Shown here piece by piece: positions 33,740 to 42,085 of a stretch of DNA of 49,531 nt; position 1 is the stretch's first letter; every line of letters begins with the position of its first letter. The DNA lies in assembly GCA_011390575.1 (NCBI GenBank), contig JAABSE010000020.1:1-49531 (forward strand), written 5' to 3'. The notes beneath the pieces were generated by a model. It was given only the letters and a program-made list of their open reading frames with translations, was not told the origin of the DNA and made no database searches. This DNA comes from Sphingobacteriia bacterium. Lineage in GTDB: Bacteria; Bacteroidota; Bacteroidia; Bacteroidales; UBA7960. Position numbers and translations under genes: made by a program.

Positions 33740-34639
33740 CTAAACTTTTTTTGCCCCTTTCAGCCGCGCTGACTGGCTTAAATAAATACCGGAGATAACA
33801 ATGATGATTCCCAGTATTTTACTCAGATCGATGCTTTCGCGCAGAAGAAAATAAGAAAATACAGCAGTAAATACCGGAATCAGATTGGCGAATACTGAAG
33901 TGCGTGCCACACCGATAACCCTTACCGCGATGGTAAAAAACACGAAGGCCAGGGTAGAAGCAAATATTGCCAGTTTCAAAAGTGCCCATACAAGCTCTGA
34001 AGTAGGCTGAACTGTTATAAAAGTAGAGAAGTCGAAAATCAGAAAAAGGGGAAGAAAAAATAAGGCACCCAAGAAGTTCTGTACCTTGATAATGGTGGTG
34101 GAAGAATACTTGAGGGTCAGTTTTTTCAGATAAACAATATTGACCAGAGCAGAAATCACCGCAAAAAATAACAAGCCAATCCCCAGGGGAGATGCGCTGA
34201 AACGAAATTCAAAATCCAGGACCATTATAATAACACCGGTAAAGGATACAAAGAAACCAAGCAGGTTCAACCGCGTAATTCGTTCACTAAATACAAGATA
34301 CCCGAGCAAAGGGGTAAAAACCGGTATGGTAGCGATGATAACCGCGGCAATAGTGGGGGTTACGAATTTCAAACCAAAACTCTCTCCTATAAAGTAGCAA
34401 AAGGGAGAAAAAAATGACAGAATTACAAAAGACTTATAGTCCTCTTTTTGTATCTTCTCCTTTTTGCCAAAGAAGCTTAAAATGATAAACAGGAAAACAG
34501 TAGACAAACTCAGACGCAAAAACATGGTGGTGATAGGCTCATAATAATTATAAACGACTTTCATCCATACATAAGAAATGCCCCAGAATACGATGGCCAT
34601 CAAGGTGAGAAAGTAAACCAGAAATATGTTTTTTTGCAT
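33740..34639 (-). CDS. EamA-family (DMT) transporter
   Basis: A 299-residue inner-membrane protein with two EamA repeats of five helices each. The first starts FLTLMAIVFWGISYVWMKVVYNYYEP and the second around SPLGIGLLFFAVISALVNIVYLKK. The end has GVARTSVFANLIPVFTAVFSYFLLRESI, a conserved EamA helix. The C-terminus is basic (ARLKGAKKV), placing it inside. Family members export amino acids, metabolites or drugs; substrate cannot be called. It stands alone, tail-to-tail with the rimO-tRNA region. Confidence 0.9.
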   Translation of the reverse strand: MQKNIFLVYFLTLMAIVFWGISYVWMKVVYNYYEPITTMFLRLSLSTVFLFIILSFFGKKEKIQKEDYKSFVILSFFSPFCYFIGESFGLKFVTPTIAAVIIATIPVFTPLLGYLVFSERITRLNLLGFFVSFTGVIIMVLDFEFRFSASPLGIGLLFFAVISALVNIVYLKKLTLKYSSTTIIKVQNFLGALFFLPLFLIFDFSTFITVQPTSELVWALLKLAIFASTLAFVFFTIAVRVIGVARTSVFANLIPVFTAVFSYFLLRESIDLSKILGIIIVISGIYLSQSARLKGAKKV

Positions 34640-34898
34640 AAGCTTGTAAAAATTTGCGCAAACCTACAAAATATTTACATAAAAGGTTAAGGTTCTTTAT
34701 TTATTGCTGCTTAAAATGTTTTGTGTGCCTTTTCACACTATGCAGGAATATATTTTCAAAGCCTGTCAAAAACATAGAATCCTTTGTTTTATAAACAGTT
34801 TGTTGATAACTAATCGAAAAATAATGCCATTAAACCCTGCAAATATTGGTTTTTTTCGTATATTGCAAGCAACCAATAGTTCTTAAAAGTATTTGCTT

Positions 34899-35285
34899 AT
34901 GACTCCGTTACAAAAATTTACACTCGAGTTTCCCATGAAAGTTTCGCCCAGGTTGCTCTATACCCTTATAAGCACCTCTGAGGGGCTTGCACGTTGGTTT
35001 GCTGAGAAAGTAAATGTTAAGGATGATGAATATCTGTTTGAATGGGAAGGCAGCCATCAATCTGCCAGGCTACTGGAGTCAAAAGAACCCGAATTTGTAA
35101 GGTTTGAATGGACAGATGATTTTCACGAAGGATTTATCCTGGAATTGCAAATCAGTCATGAACCTGTATCAGGAGAATCGGCCTTGGTTGTCAGTGATTA
35201 TGCTGAGGAATCGGATATGGATTTTACACAAATGTGGTGGAAGACCCAAACGGCCAAACTGCAACGCATATTCAGCAACGCATAG
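34899..35285 (+). CDS. START-like (AHSA1-type) domain protein
   Basis: A 128-residue single-domain protein of the SRPBCC/START-like superfamily. It has FTLEFPMKVSPRLLYTLISTSEGLARWFAEKVNVKDDEYLFEWEG and a C-terminal helix beginning DFTQMWWKTQTAKLQRI. It resembles the small START-like proteins widespread in Bacteroidota. The fold makes a hydrophobic cavity; no ligand is known. A TTG at 34893 lies two codons upstream, but ATG 34899 is the natural start. It is monocistronic. Confidence 0.8.
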   Translation: MTPLQKFTLEFPMKVSPRLLYTLISTSEGLARWFAEKVNVKDDEYLFEWEGSHQSARLLESKEPEFVRFEWTDDFHEGFILELQISHEPVSGESALVVSDYAEESDMDFTQMWWKTQTAKLQRIFSNA

Positions 35286-35350
35286 GGTGCAATGATAGCA
35301 GGAAAACAAGTAAAACTAAATTGAGACCCAACAACCCAAACCAAAAGCTT

Positions 35351-36838
35351 TTACAAACTGGGTGCTTTTAGTTTAAACCAGTCTTTAACAAAATCAGAAT
35401 AATCTTTGGGAGCTTTGTAGTGTTTAAACTCGTTGGTTCGGGGATTGTAATTGTAATCCCTGGCCCATTTTTGATATTTCTTCTGTATATCTTTTAAGGC
35501 TTCAATGATGTAATAAAGTTCCTGATCGGTCATGGTAGGGTGCAAAGAAAGCCTTATCCAGCCGGGTTTTTCGGATAAATCGCCGGTACTGATTTTTGAG
35601 GTAATACTTCTGGAGTGCTCATAATCAACATTCAGCAAATAATGACCATAGGTGCCGGCGCAGGCACAACCTCCTCTTACCTGTATACCATAGCGATCGT
35701 TGAGCATTTTTACCACCAGGTTGTAATGCATGTTTTCAAAATAGAAAGAAATCACTCCCAGCCTTTCATGGGTATTGTCTGCAAGTATCCATAGACCGGG
35801 AATGGTTTTGAACTCTTTCAATACAATTTCAAGCAGTTCGTTTTCCCTTTTGTGAATATTCTCAACTCCCATCTGATCCTTAAGGTTGATGGCCAGGGCT
35901 GCCTTAATGGTTTGCAAAAATCCCGGCGTGCCACCGTCTTCCCTCAATTCTATGTCGTCGATATATTTGTACTCGCCCCAGGGGTTGGTCCAGTCTACAG
36001 TGCCTCCGCCCGGATTATCAGGAACTTCCGAATTGTAGGTGGAAGAGTCAAAAATCAAAACTCCCGGTGTTCCGGGGCCGCCCAGGAACTTGTGAGGAGA
36101 AAACATTATTGCGTCCAGTTTTTCCATGGGATCTGCAGGATGCATATTGATTTCGTCATAAGGAGCAGATGCAGCATAATCGATAAAACAAACGCCCTCA
36201 TGTTCGTGCATTATGCGTGCCAGATCATGCACAGGCGTTCTTATGCCTGTAACATTGGAGCATGCTGTAAATGAACCTATTTTGAGCTTCCGGTCTTTAT
36301 GCTTTTCCAGTTCGGCTCTCAATTCATCCAGATCGATAAGCATGTCTTTTCCGGGCTTAATGACAACCACATCGGCAGTGGTTTCAAACCATGATGTCTG
36401 GTTGGAGTGGTGCTCCATGTGGGAAATAAAAACCACTGGTTTTTCTTTTTCCTGCATACATTTTCCAGCGGAAAGTTTACCACAAACCCTCAACCCAAGG
36501 ATTCGCTGAAACTTATTGATTACCGTGGTCATTCCGCTTCCGGCAGTAATTATGGCATCTTTGGGACCGGCATTTACATGTTCTTTGATTTTTTTATGTG
36601 CATAATGATAGGCATTGGTCATGAGCGTGCCGGTTTCGCTGGCTTCGGTATGGGTATTGCCCACAAATGGGCCAAATTTTTCCAGCATGGTTTTTTCAAT
36701 GGGCCCGTAAAGCCTGCCACTGGCAATCCAGTCGGCATACACGAGTTTCTGAATTCCGTATGGTGAAACAAAGGTTTGTTCCACACCGATTATATTTTTC
36801 CGGAACTTATCAAAATATTTTTCAGACTGTTCTATCAT
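35351..36838 (-). CDS. Aminotransferase class V (cysteine desulfurase-like)
   Basis: A 495-residue PLP enzyme. The cofactor Lys lies in DAIMFSPHKFLGGPGTPGVLIF, preceded by the PLP Asp in GVCFIDYAASAPYDEINMH. A C-terminal GIQVRGGCACAGTYGHYLL contains Cys residues where SufS/NifS-type desulfurases have their active Cys. The N-terminus (VYADWIASGRLYGPIE, then GNTHTEASETG) is typical of a longer subgroup of class V enzymes, about 90 residues longer than SufS. It may release sulfur from cysteine or a related amino acid, but no suf or isc genes are near, so the reaction is unproven. Confidence 0.88.
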   Translation of the reverse strand: MIEQSEKYFDKFRKNIIGVEQTFVSPYGIQKLVYADWIASGRLYGPIEKTMLEKFGPFVGNTHTEASETGTLMTNAYHYAHKKIKEHVNAGPKDAIITAGSGMTTVINKFQRILGLRVCGKLSAGKCMQEKEKPVVFISHMEHHSNQTSWFETTADVVVIKPGKDMLIDLDELRAELEKHKDRKLKIGSFTACSNVTGIRTPVHDLARIMHEHEGVCFIDYAASAPYDEINMHPADPMEKLDAIMFSPHKFLGGPGTPGVLIFDSSTYNSEVPDNPGGGTVDWTNPWGEYKYIDDIELREDGGTPGFLQTIKAALAINLKDQMGVENIHKRENELLEIVLKEFKTIPGLWILADNTHERLGVISFYFENMHYNLVVKMLNDRYGIQVRGGCACAGTYGHYLLNVDYEHSRSITSKISTGDLSEKPGWIRLSLHPTMTDQELYYIIEALKDIQKKYQKWARDYNYNPRTNEFKHYKAPKDYSDFVKDWFKLKAPSL

Positions 36839-37158
36839 GTGTCATAAAGTTTGTGCAAAAATGCAAAAAAAAAGTGAATAGTTTTATCTTTAACTGATTA
36901 AACCTACAAATCTATATCGTTGTATTGGGATCAATTTTACCTGATTTTTTTTAATCTTACGCTGCGGCAAAGTGTGAGTAGAATAAATGTTACTTTTATG
37001 GTTGAAATACGATATGTTGAGTCATAAAAATAAAGTCTTTTCAAAAAGAAATCCCTTTCTATGTTAAATATTGGTAATTAGCAAGGTATATGTAAACATG
37101 AAGGTATAATTTTTGTAATAAAGTTAGTTGTGCATTGTTTTATTTAATCCCCAATAAT
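36839..37158. other. AT-rich spacer between divergent genes
   Basis: No gene seen. It must hold the promoters of the aminotransferase (minus) and the large outer-membrane protein (plus). A TAATTTTTG stretch near 37107-37115 is a loose -7 candidate for the latter. Confidence 0.5.
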
Positions 37159-40100
37159 ATGAATTCTTCAAGGAGATCCTCTGATAACTATCCGACATCA
37201 AAATTTTTGAGTTTGTTTTTCTTTTTTCTTTTGATGCTTATGAGCATTTCTTCATCCTATGCTCAGTATTTCGGAAGAAACAAACCCAGCTATGAAACAT
37301 TTGAATTCCAGGTTTATGAATCGCCTCATTTTACCATTTATCATTATTTCGATAATGATTCGGTTATTAACGGGCTTGCCAACAGGTTTGAACATTGGTA
37401 CCTGAGGCATCAGGAATTATTTAAAGATACTTTTGAAAAACCCAGCCCGATACTTATTTATGCCAATCATCCCGATTTTCAGCAAACCACAGCCGTCAGC
37501 GGGATGATAGGAGTGGGAACGCAAGGGGTGACAGAAGCCATGAAAAACAGGGTGGTGATCCCGGTTCTGGAATCCAATGCCCAAACGGATCACGTAATCG
37601 GACACGAGCTTGTTCACGTATTTCATTTCCGGGCTTTGTTTATTGATGACTCTTTGTCTCTCAACTCATTGAGAAACCTGCCTTTATGGTTGGTAGAGGG
37701 TATGGCAGAGTATTTCTCCATAGGCAGCGAAGATGCCCATACTGCGATGATTATGCGGGATGCTGTAAAGCATGATGACTTTCCCTCTTTAGAGGATATG
37801 ACCCGCGATTATTCCTATAATCCCTATCGTTATGGCCATGCCTTTGTTGCTTTTACCGGGCGTACCTGGGGAGATGATCTGATAGCTCCCTTATTCAGGG
37901 AAACAGCGAAATTTGGCTACGAAAGGGCCATAGAAAGGGTAATAGGTCTGAATGCCAATACGGTATCCGATTTATGGAAAAGCGCTACTATTTCACACTA
38001 TCAGCAGTGGCTGGATGATTCTCTAAAGCATCAGGCGAAAGGGGAGATCCTGGTAGATGCTAATAATGGAGGAGACTTGAATATATCTCCGTCTCTCAGT
38101 CCTGATGGCGAATTTATTGCTTTCTTTTCTGAGAGAGATTTGTTTTCACTGGATTTGTTTCTTGCCAATGCCAAAACCGGCAAGATAATTCGCAAATTGT
38201 CAAGCACTACCCGCAGCAGTGATATTGATGCTTTTAACTTTTTCGAATCTGTGGGCAGCTGGTCACCTGATGGTGAAAAGTTTGTGCATGTGGCGGTAAA
38301 AAAGGGTAGGAATCAGCTGGTGATTGTGGATGTAAATCGTCCGCGCCGTACCCGCCATATTCCGGTTGAGGGTGTCCCTTCTCTCAACAATCCTACCTGG
38401 TCGCCCGATGGAAGATACATTGTATTTTCGGGATTGGCAGATGGTGTTGGCGATCTTTACAGGCTCGATATGGAAACCCAGGAGGTGGAAAATTTAACCA
38501 ACGACCGCTATTCTTATATTCATCCCTCCTGGTCGCCCGATGGTAAATATCTTGCATTTGCTACCGATATGCTTCCTGAAACGTTTAACTCCGACACCCT
38601 TAGCTACAGTTATTATCTGGGCATAATGGACATGGAGAGTCCGCAAAGATCGGTCAGGGTGCTGGATGTTTTTCCATCAGCAAAAAATCTCAACCCGGTT
38701 TTTGATCATACACAAGAGGGCATTTACTTTTTGAGTAACAGGGATGGTTTCAGAAACCTTTATCATTTCAATCTTGGAAACGGAAAAGTGTTTCAGCTTA
38801 CCGATTATTATACAGGTATCAGTGGTATAACCCATCAGTCGCCGGCAATAACTGTTGCCCGAAACACCGGAAATGTAAGCTACAGTTACTACAATGAAGG
38901 TAAATATATTGTTTACAAAGCCGACCCGTCAGATTTTGACAGGGTGGAAGTAGATCCACGGGAAATCAACATGGATGCTGCAACGCTCCCACCTCTCACC
39001 AGAAATACAAATCCTGTGGTAGATGAATTTTTAAGTTCAGAGACACGAACACCTGCTTTTCCTGTTGACTCATTCGAAATAAAGCCTTATCGCCCTGAGT
39101 TTGGTTTGACTTTTATTGGAAGCAGTGGAGTAGGAGTAGCTACCAGCAGGTTTGGTACCGGTATGCAGGGAGGAGTAGCCATGATGTTCAGTGATATTGT
39201 GGGAGATAACCAGCTCTTTTCCATGTTGTCGGTCAACGGAGAAATTTATGATTTTGGCGGACAGATTGGGTATGTGAACCAGAAAAACAGGATAAACTGG
39301 GGAGGTAGCGTTTCGCATATTCCGTATCCGTTTGCTTACCTGAATCTTGACAGAGAGTATGTTGGGGAGGACAGTATTCCTTTATTTGATTACCAGTTTA
39401 TTATTGAGCGAACCTTCGAAACCCAGTTTGGTGGCTTTGCCATATATCCCATTTCAACCACACGCCGGCTTGAAGTAAGTGCAAGCCAGGCATGGTATTA
39501 TTTTCGGCGCGATATTTTCCATACCTATTATGATGAATTTGGGTACTATCGTGGTCAGGACAGAAGCAAGGGAGAAACCCGCGATGGGTTTAACCTGCAG
39601 AGACTGAGCATTGGGTATGTAGGAGATAATTCCTATTTTGGTATGGCATCACCCATGACAGGGCACAGATACCGCTTCAGCACAGAAAAAATGTTTGGAG
39701 AGGTAGATATGTACAATGTAACTGCAGACTACCGTAAGTATTGGTTCCGTAAGCCTTTTAGTGTTGCCTTCAGGGTTTCACACTTTGGTCGCTATGGCAA
39801 AGATTCCGATAATAATTTGTTTTATCCTCTTTACCTGGGCTACCCCACTTACATGAGAGGATTTGATTATTCATCATTAAATAAGATCAGTAATGATATT
39901 CCGGGCGTAGAAAGTCAAAAGGATCTTGAAAATTTTTTCAATAACCTTCAGGGGTCCAGAATGATGCTGGGTGGACTGGAGTTGAAAGTTCCTTTCACAG
40001 GTCCCGAAAGACTGGCCCTGATTTCCAGTGGATTTTTCTTTACTGAACTGGGTTGGTTCCTGGATGCAGGTATTGCCTGGCGAGAAGGGCAGGACTTGGA

Positions 40101-40275
40101 TTGGAACTTCTCTAATGATGCGGAAAATCAGCGCTATCCCGTTTTCAGTACAGGACCATCATTGAGAATCAACCTTTTTGGTGCTATCATTCTTGAACCC
40201 TATTATGCTATTCCTTTCACGCTTGATCGAAGGCTGAAAGGGGTGTGGGGATTGAGTTTCTGGCCGGGATGGTAA
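37159..40275 (+). CDS. Outer-membrane protein: gluzincin peptidase, TolB propeller and beta-barrel
   Basis: A 1038-residue secreted protein. The signal peptide ends around SSSYAQ. Residues about 50-300 form a peptidase-MA-like gluzincin domain with HELVH at 149-153 and WLVEGMAEYF with Glu180 or Glu184 as third zinc ligand. Four TolB/PD40 repeats follow (SPDGEFIAFFSE, SPDGEKFVHVA, SPDGRYIVFSG, SPDGKYLAFATD). From about 640 the sequence is aromatic and alternating like a BamA/surface-antigen barrel and ends in SFWPGW with a terminal aromatic residue. It should sit in the outer membrane with the peptidase and propeller in the periplasm or outside. The frame also opens at a TTG (37135), but ATG 37159 precedes the signal peptide. 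Function is unknown. Confidence 0.88.
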   Translation: MNSSRRSSDNYPTSKFLSLFFFFLLMLMSISSSYAQYFGRNKPSYETFEFQVYESPHFTIYHYFDNDSVINGLANRFEHWYLRHQELFKDTFEKPSPILIYANHPDFQQTTAVSGMIGVGTQGVTEAMKNRVVIPVLESNAQTDHVIGHELVHVFHFRALFIDDSLSLNSLRNLPLWLVEGMAEYFSIGSEDAHTAMIMRDAVKHDDFPSLEDMTRDYSYNPYRYGHAFVAFTGRTWGDDLIAPLFRETAKFGYERAIERVIGLNANTVSDLWKSATISHYQQWLDDSLKHQAKGEILVDANNGGDLNISPSLSPDGEFIAFFSERDLFSLDLFLANAKTGKIIRKLSSTTRSSDIDAFNFFESVGSWSPDGEKFVHVAVKKGRNQLVIVDVNRPRRTRHIPVEGVPSLNNPTWSPDGRYIVFSGLADGVGDLYRLDMETQEVENLTNDRYSYIHPSWSPDGKYLAFATDMLPETFNSDTLSYSYYLGIMDMESPQRSVRVLDVFPSAKNLNPVFDHTQEGIYFLSNRDGFRNLYHFNLGNGKVFQLTDYYTGISGITHQSPAITVARNTGNVSYSYYNEGKYIVYKADPSDFDRVEVDPREINMDAATLPPLTRNTNPVVDEFLSSETRTPAFPVDSFEIKPYRPEFGLTFIGSSGVGVATSRFGTGMQGGVAMMFSDIVGDNQLFSMLSVNGEIYDFGGQIGYVNQKNRINWGGSVSHIPYPFAYLNLDREYVGEDSIPLFDYQFIIERTFETQFGGFAIYPISTTRRLEVSASQAWYYFRRDIFHTYYDEFGYYRGQDRSKGETRDGFNLQRLSIGYVGDNSYFGMASPMTGHRYRFSTEKMFGEVDMYNVTADYRKYWFRKPFSVAFRVSHFGRYGKDSDNNLFYPLYLGYPTYMRGFDYSSLNKISNDIPGVESQKDLENFFNNLQGSRMMLGGLELKVPFTGPERLALISSGFFFTELGWFLDAGIAWREGQDLDWNFSNDAENQRYPVFSTGPSLRINLFGAIILEPYYAIPFTLDRRLKGVWGLSFWPGW

Positions 40276-40331
40276 AATGAATTTCCGGTTTTACCACAGG
40301 GAATAAAACCAGAGGATTATCAGTTGGTAAT

Positions 40332-40374
40332 AAAAAAAGATGCTGTATGTTTTCATACAGCATCTTTTTTTTTA
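40332..40374. terminator. Bidirectional terminator
   Basis: GATGCTGTATG (40339-40349), a TTTT loop and CATACAGCATC (40354-40364) form a perfect 11-bp stem with A and T runs on both sides. It serves the large outer-membrane protein gene and the convergent POT transporter gene. Confidence 0.95.
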
Positions 40375-40407
40375 TTGTTGTAAAAAAGCTAAATATAGGC
40401 AGCCATT

Positions 40408-41940
40408 TTAGTGTTCACCATGCATAAGTTTTCTGATAAGGGGAGCGGCAATTAATGCCAGTATAGCTGTAGCAATGGCTATTACACTAATGGTCGTAAA
40501 TACGTTGGTGTATGAAAGCAGCGAATTGAACCCTGTAACTCCTTTTTCTGCTATAATCTCAGGTGAAAGCCCGGTAACTGCTTGTGTAATCTTGTCCAGA
40601 AAACCACCACTGGCTTCCATATCCTTGGTAGTGAACTTTGCAATGATACCTGCTATATACTGAGCAAATGACATAGACAGGAACCAAACGCCCATCATGA
40701 AACTTACCACTTTGGCAGGCGACAACCTGGTAACCACTGACAAACCAATGGGGCTGATAAACAGTTCACCGGTAGTAATTAAGAAATAACCAATAACAAG
40801 GAAAGAAAGGGGAACCATTCCGGTTTCGGAAGCAAAACGTGCACCGACCGCAAAAACCAAGAATCCGAGTCCTAATTGAGCAATACCAAATGCAAATTTA
40901 TATGGCGTAAACGGATTGAGCTTCATATTGGCAAGCCAGGTCCACAACATAGAGAAGGGAATGGCCAGCAGGATGATAAACAATGGGTTGATACTGTTGG
41001 TCTGTTGCGCATTCATGAAAATAAGATCAACATTCCGATCGGCAAACAGAGTAATGGTACTACCGGCCTGTTCGAAAAACGCCCAGAAAACCGTACTGAA
41101 AAATGCCAGGATAAAAATGGCAATGATTTTTTCGCGCTCTACACGGCTAATTTCAATGAAGGATTTTCCTACAATAAATACTACTAAAGCAAGAATTGCA
41201 TATAACAAGTAACCGGCAAAATGGCTTTTGTAAATCAAAAAGGTTAATATAGGAACAGAAAGGAAGGAAAGTAAAACCGACCAGAAAGAGTTGGAAAAAC
41301 CGAAGGATTTCTTTTCTCCCAACCCTGTAACGGGCTTGGCTCCATTGATTCCAAAAGTGCCGTTTTTAATTCCTGCCTGAAAAACAAGAAGTCCCAATAC
41401 CATGCCGACTCCGGCAAGTCCGAAACCATAAATATGGCCATATACCTCAGCTACATATCCACAAACAAGAGGAGAAATAAATGCTCCTAAATTTATACCC
41501 ATATAAAAAATGGTAAATCCGGCATCTCTGCGAGGATCTCCCTGTTGGTACAAGCCTCCCACCATGGAAGAAATATTGGGCTTAAACAAACCATTACCTG
41601 TAACAAGAAATCCCAAACCAAAGTAAAAGAATATTTCGGTCCCCAATGCCATCATAAACAAACCAATGGCCATCATGATACCGCCTGTGACAATTGCTTT
41701 ACGGTAACCCAGAAACCTGTCGGCAATCATACCTCCAATAACAGGTGTTGCATATACCAATGCCCCGAAAGCTGCATAAATTTCAATACCCCGAACGTCT
41801 GCAGCATTCTCACCCATGCTGACATATAGTTCTTTAACAACATACAATACGAGCAAAGCACGCATTCCGTAGTAACTAAACCTTTCCCACAACTCGGCAA
41901 AGAATAGATAGTAGAGTGCCTTAGGATGTCCTTGTTTCAT
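40408..41940 (-). CDS. POT/PTR2-family peptide MFS transporter
   Basis: A 510-residue proton-coupled oligopeptide transporter. The ExxER motif is at 16-20 (ELWERFSYYGMRALL), needed for proton coupling. GGMIADRFLGYRKAIVTGG is the MFS loop 2-3 motif, and FTIFYMGINLGAFISPLVCGYVAE is the PTR2 signature. Two extra helices between the N- and C-bundles fit the bacterial 14-helix form. It imports di- and tripeptides across the inner membrane. A TATCTTTG box lies on the minus strand about 85 bases before the ATG. Confidence 0.95.
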   Translation of the reverse strand: MKQGHPKALYYLFFAELWERFSYYGMRALLVLYVVKELYVSMGENAADVRGIEIYAAFGALVYATPVIGGMIADRFLGYRKAIVTGGIMMAIGLFMMALGTEIFFYFGLGFLVTGNGLFKPNISSMVGGLYQQGDPRRDAGFTIFYMGINLGAFISPLVCGYVAEVYGHIYGFGLAGVGMVLGLLVFQAGIKNGTFGINGAKPVTGLGEKKSFGFSNSFWSVLLSFLSVPILTFLIYKSHFAGYLLYAILALVVFIVGKSFIEISRVEREKIIAIFILAFFSTVFWAFFEQAGSTITLFADRNVDLIFMNAQQTNSINPLFIILLAIPFSMLWTWLANMKLNPFTPYKFAFGIAQLGLGFLVFAVGARFASETGMVPLSFLVIGYFLITTGELFISPIGLSVVTRLSPAKVVSFMMGVWFLSMSFAQYIAGIIAKFTTKDMEASGGFLDKITQAVTGLSPEIIAEKGVTGFNSLLSYTNVFTTISVIAIATAILALIAAPLIRKLMHGEH

Positions 41941-42023
41941 TTTAAGTAGTTTTAGTTGAATAATTGTTTTATTTGGTGAATTGTGTTATGATAAATTTTT
42001 TTTGTTGATGTTTCAAAACCCCG

Positions 42024-42031
42024 CAAAGATA
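42024..42031 (-). promoter_or_regulatory. -7 element of the POT transporter gene
   Basis: CAAAGATA on the plus strand is TATCTTTG on the minus strand. A TTTG lies 15 bases upstream, shorter than the usual spacer. Confidence 0.45.
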
Positions 42032-42085
42032 AAAAAAACCTGTTTGCAAAGTTGTAGGATGGAGGGTTTCTGAAAAATTGTTTTT

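Noticed and set aside
35351..36838. SufS assignment for the class V aminotransferase
   Set aside because: The protein is about 90 residues longer than SufS and no suf genes are nearby, so only the family is called.
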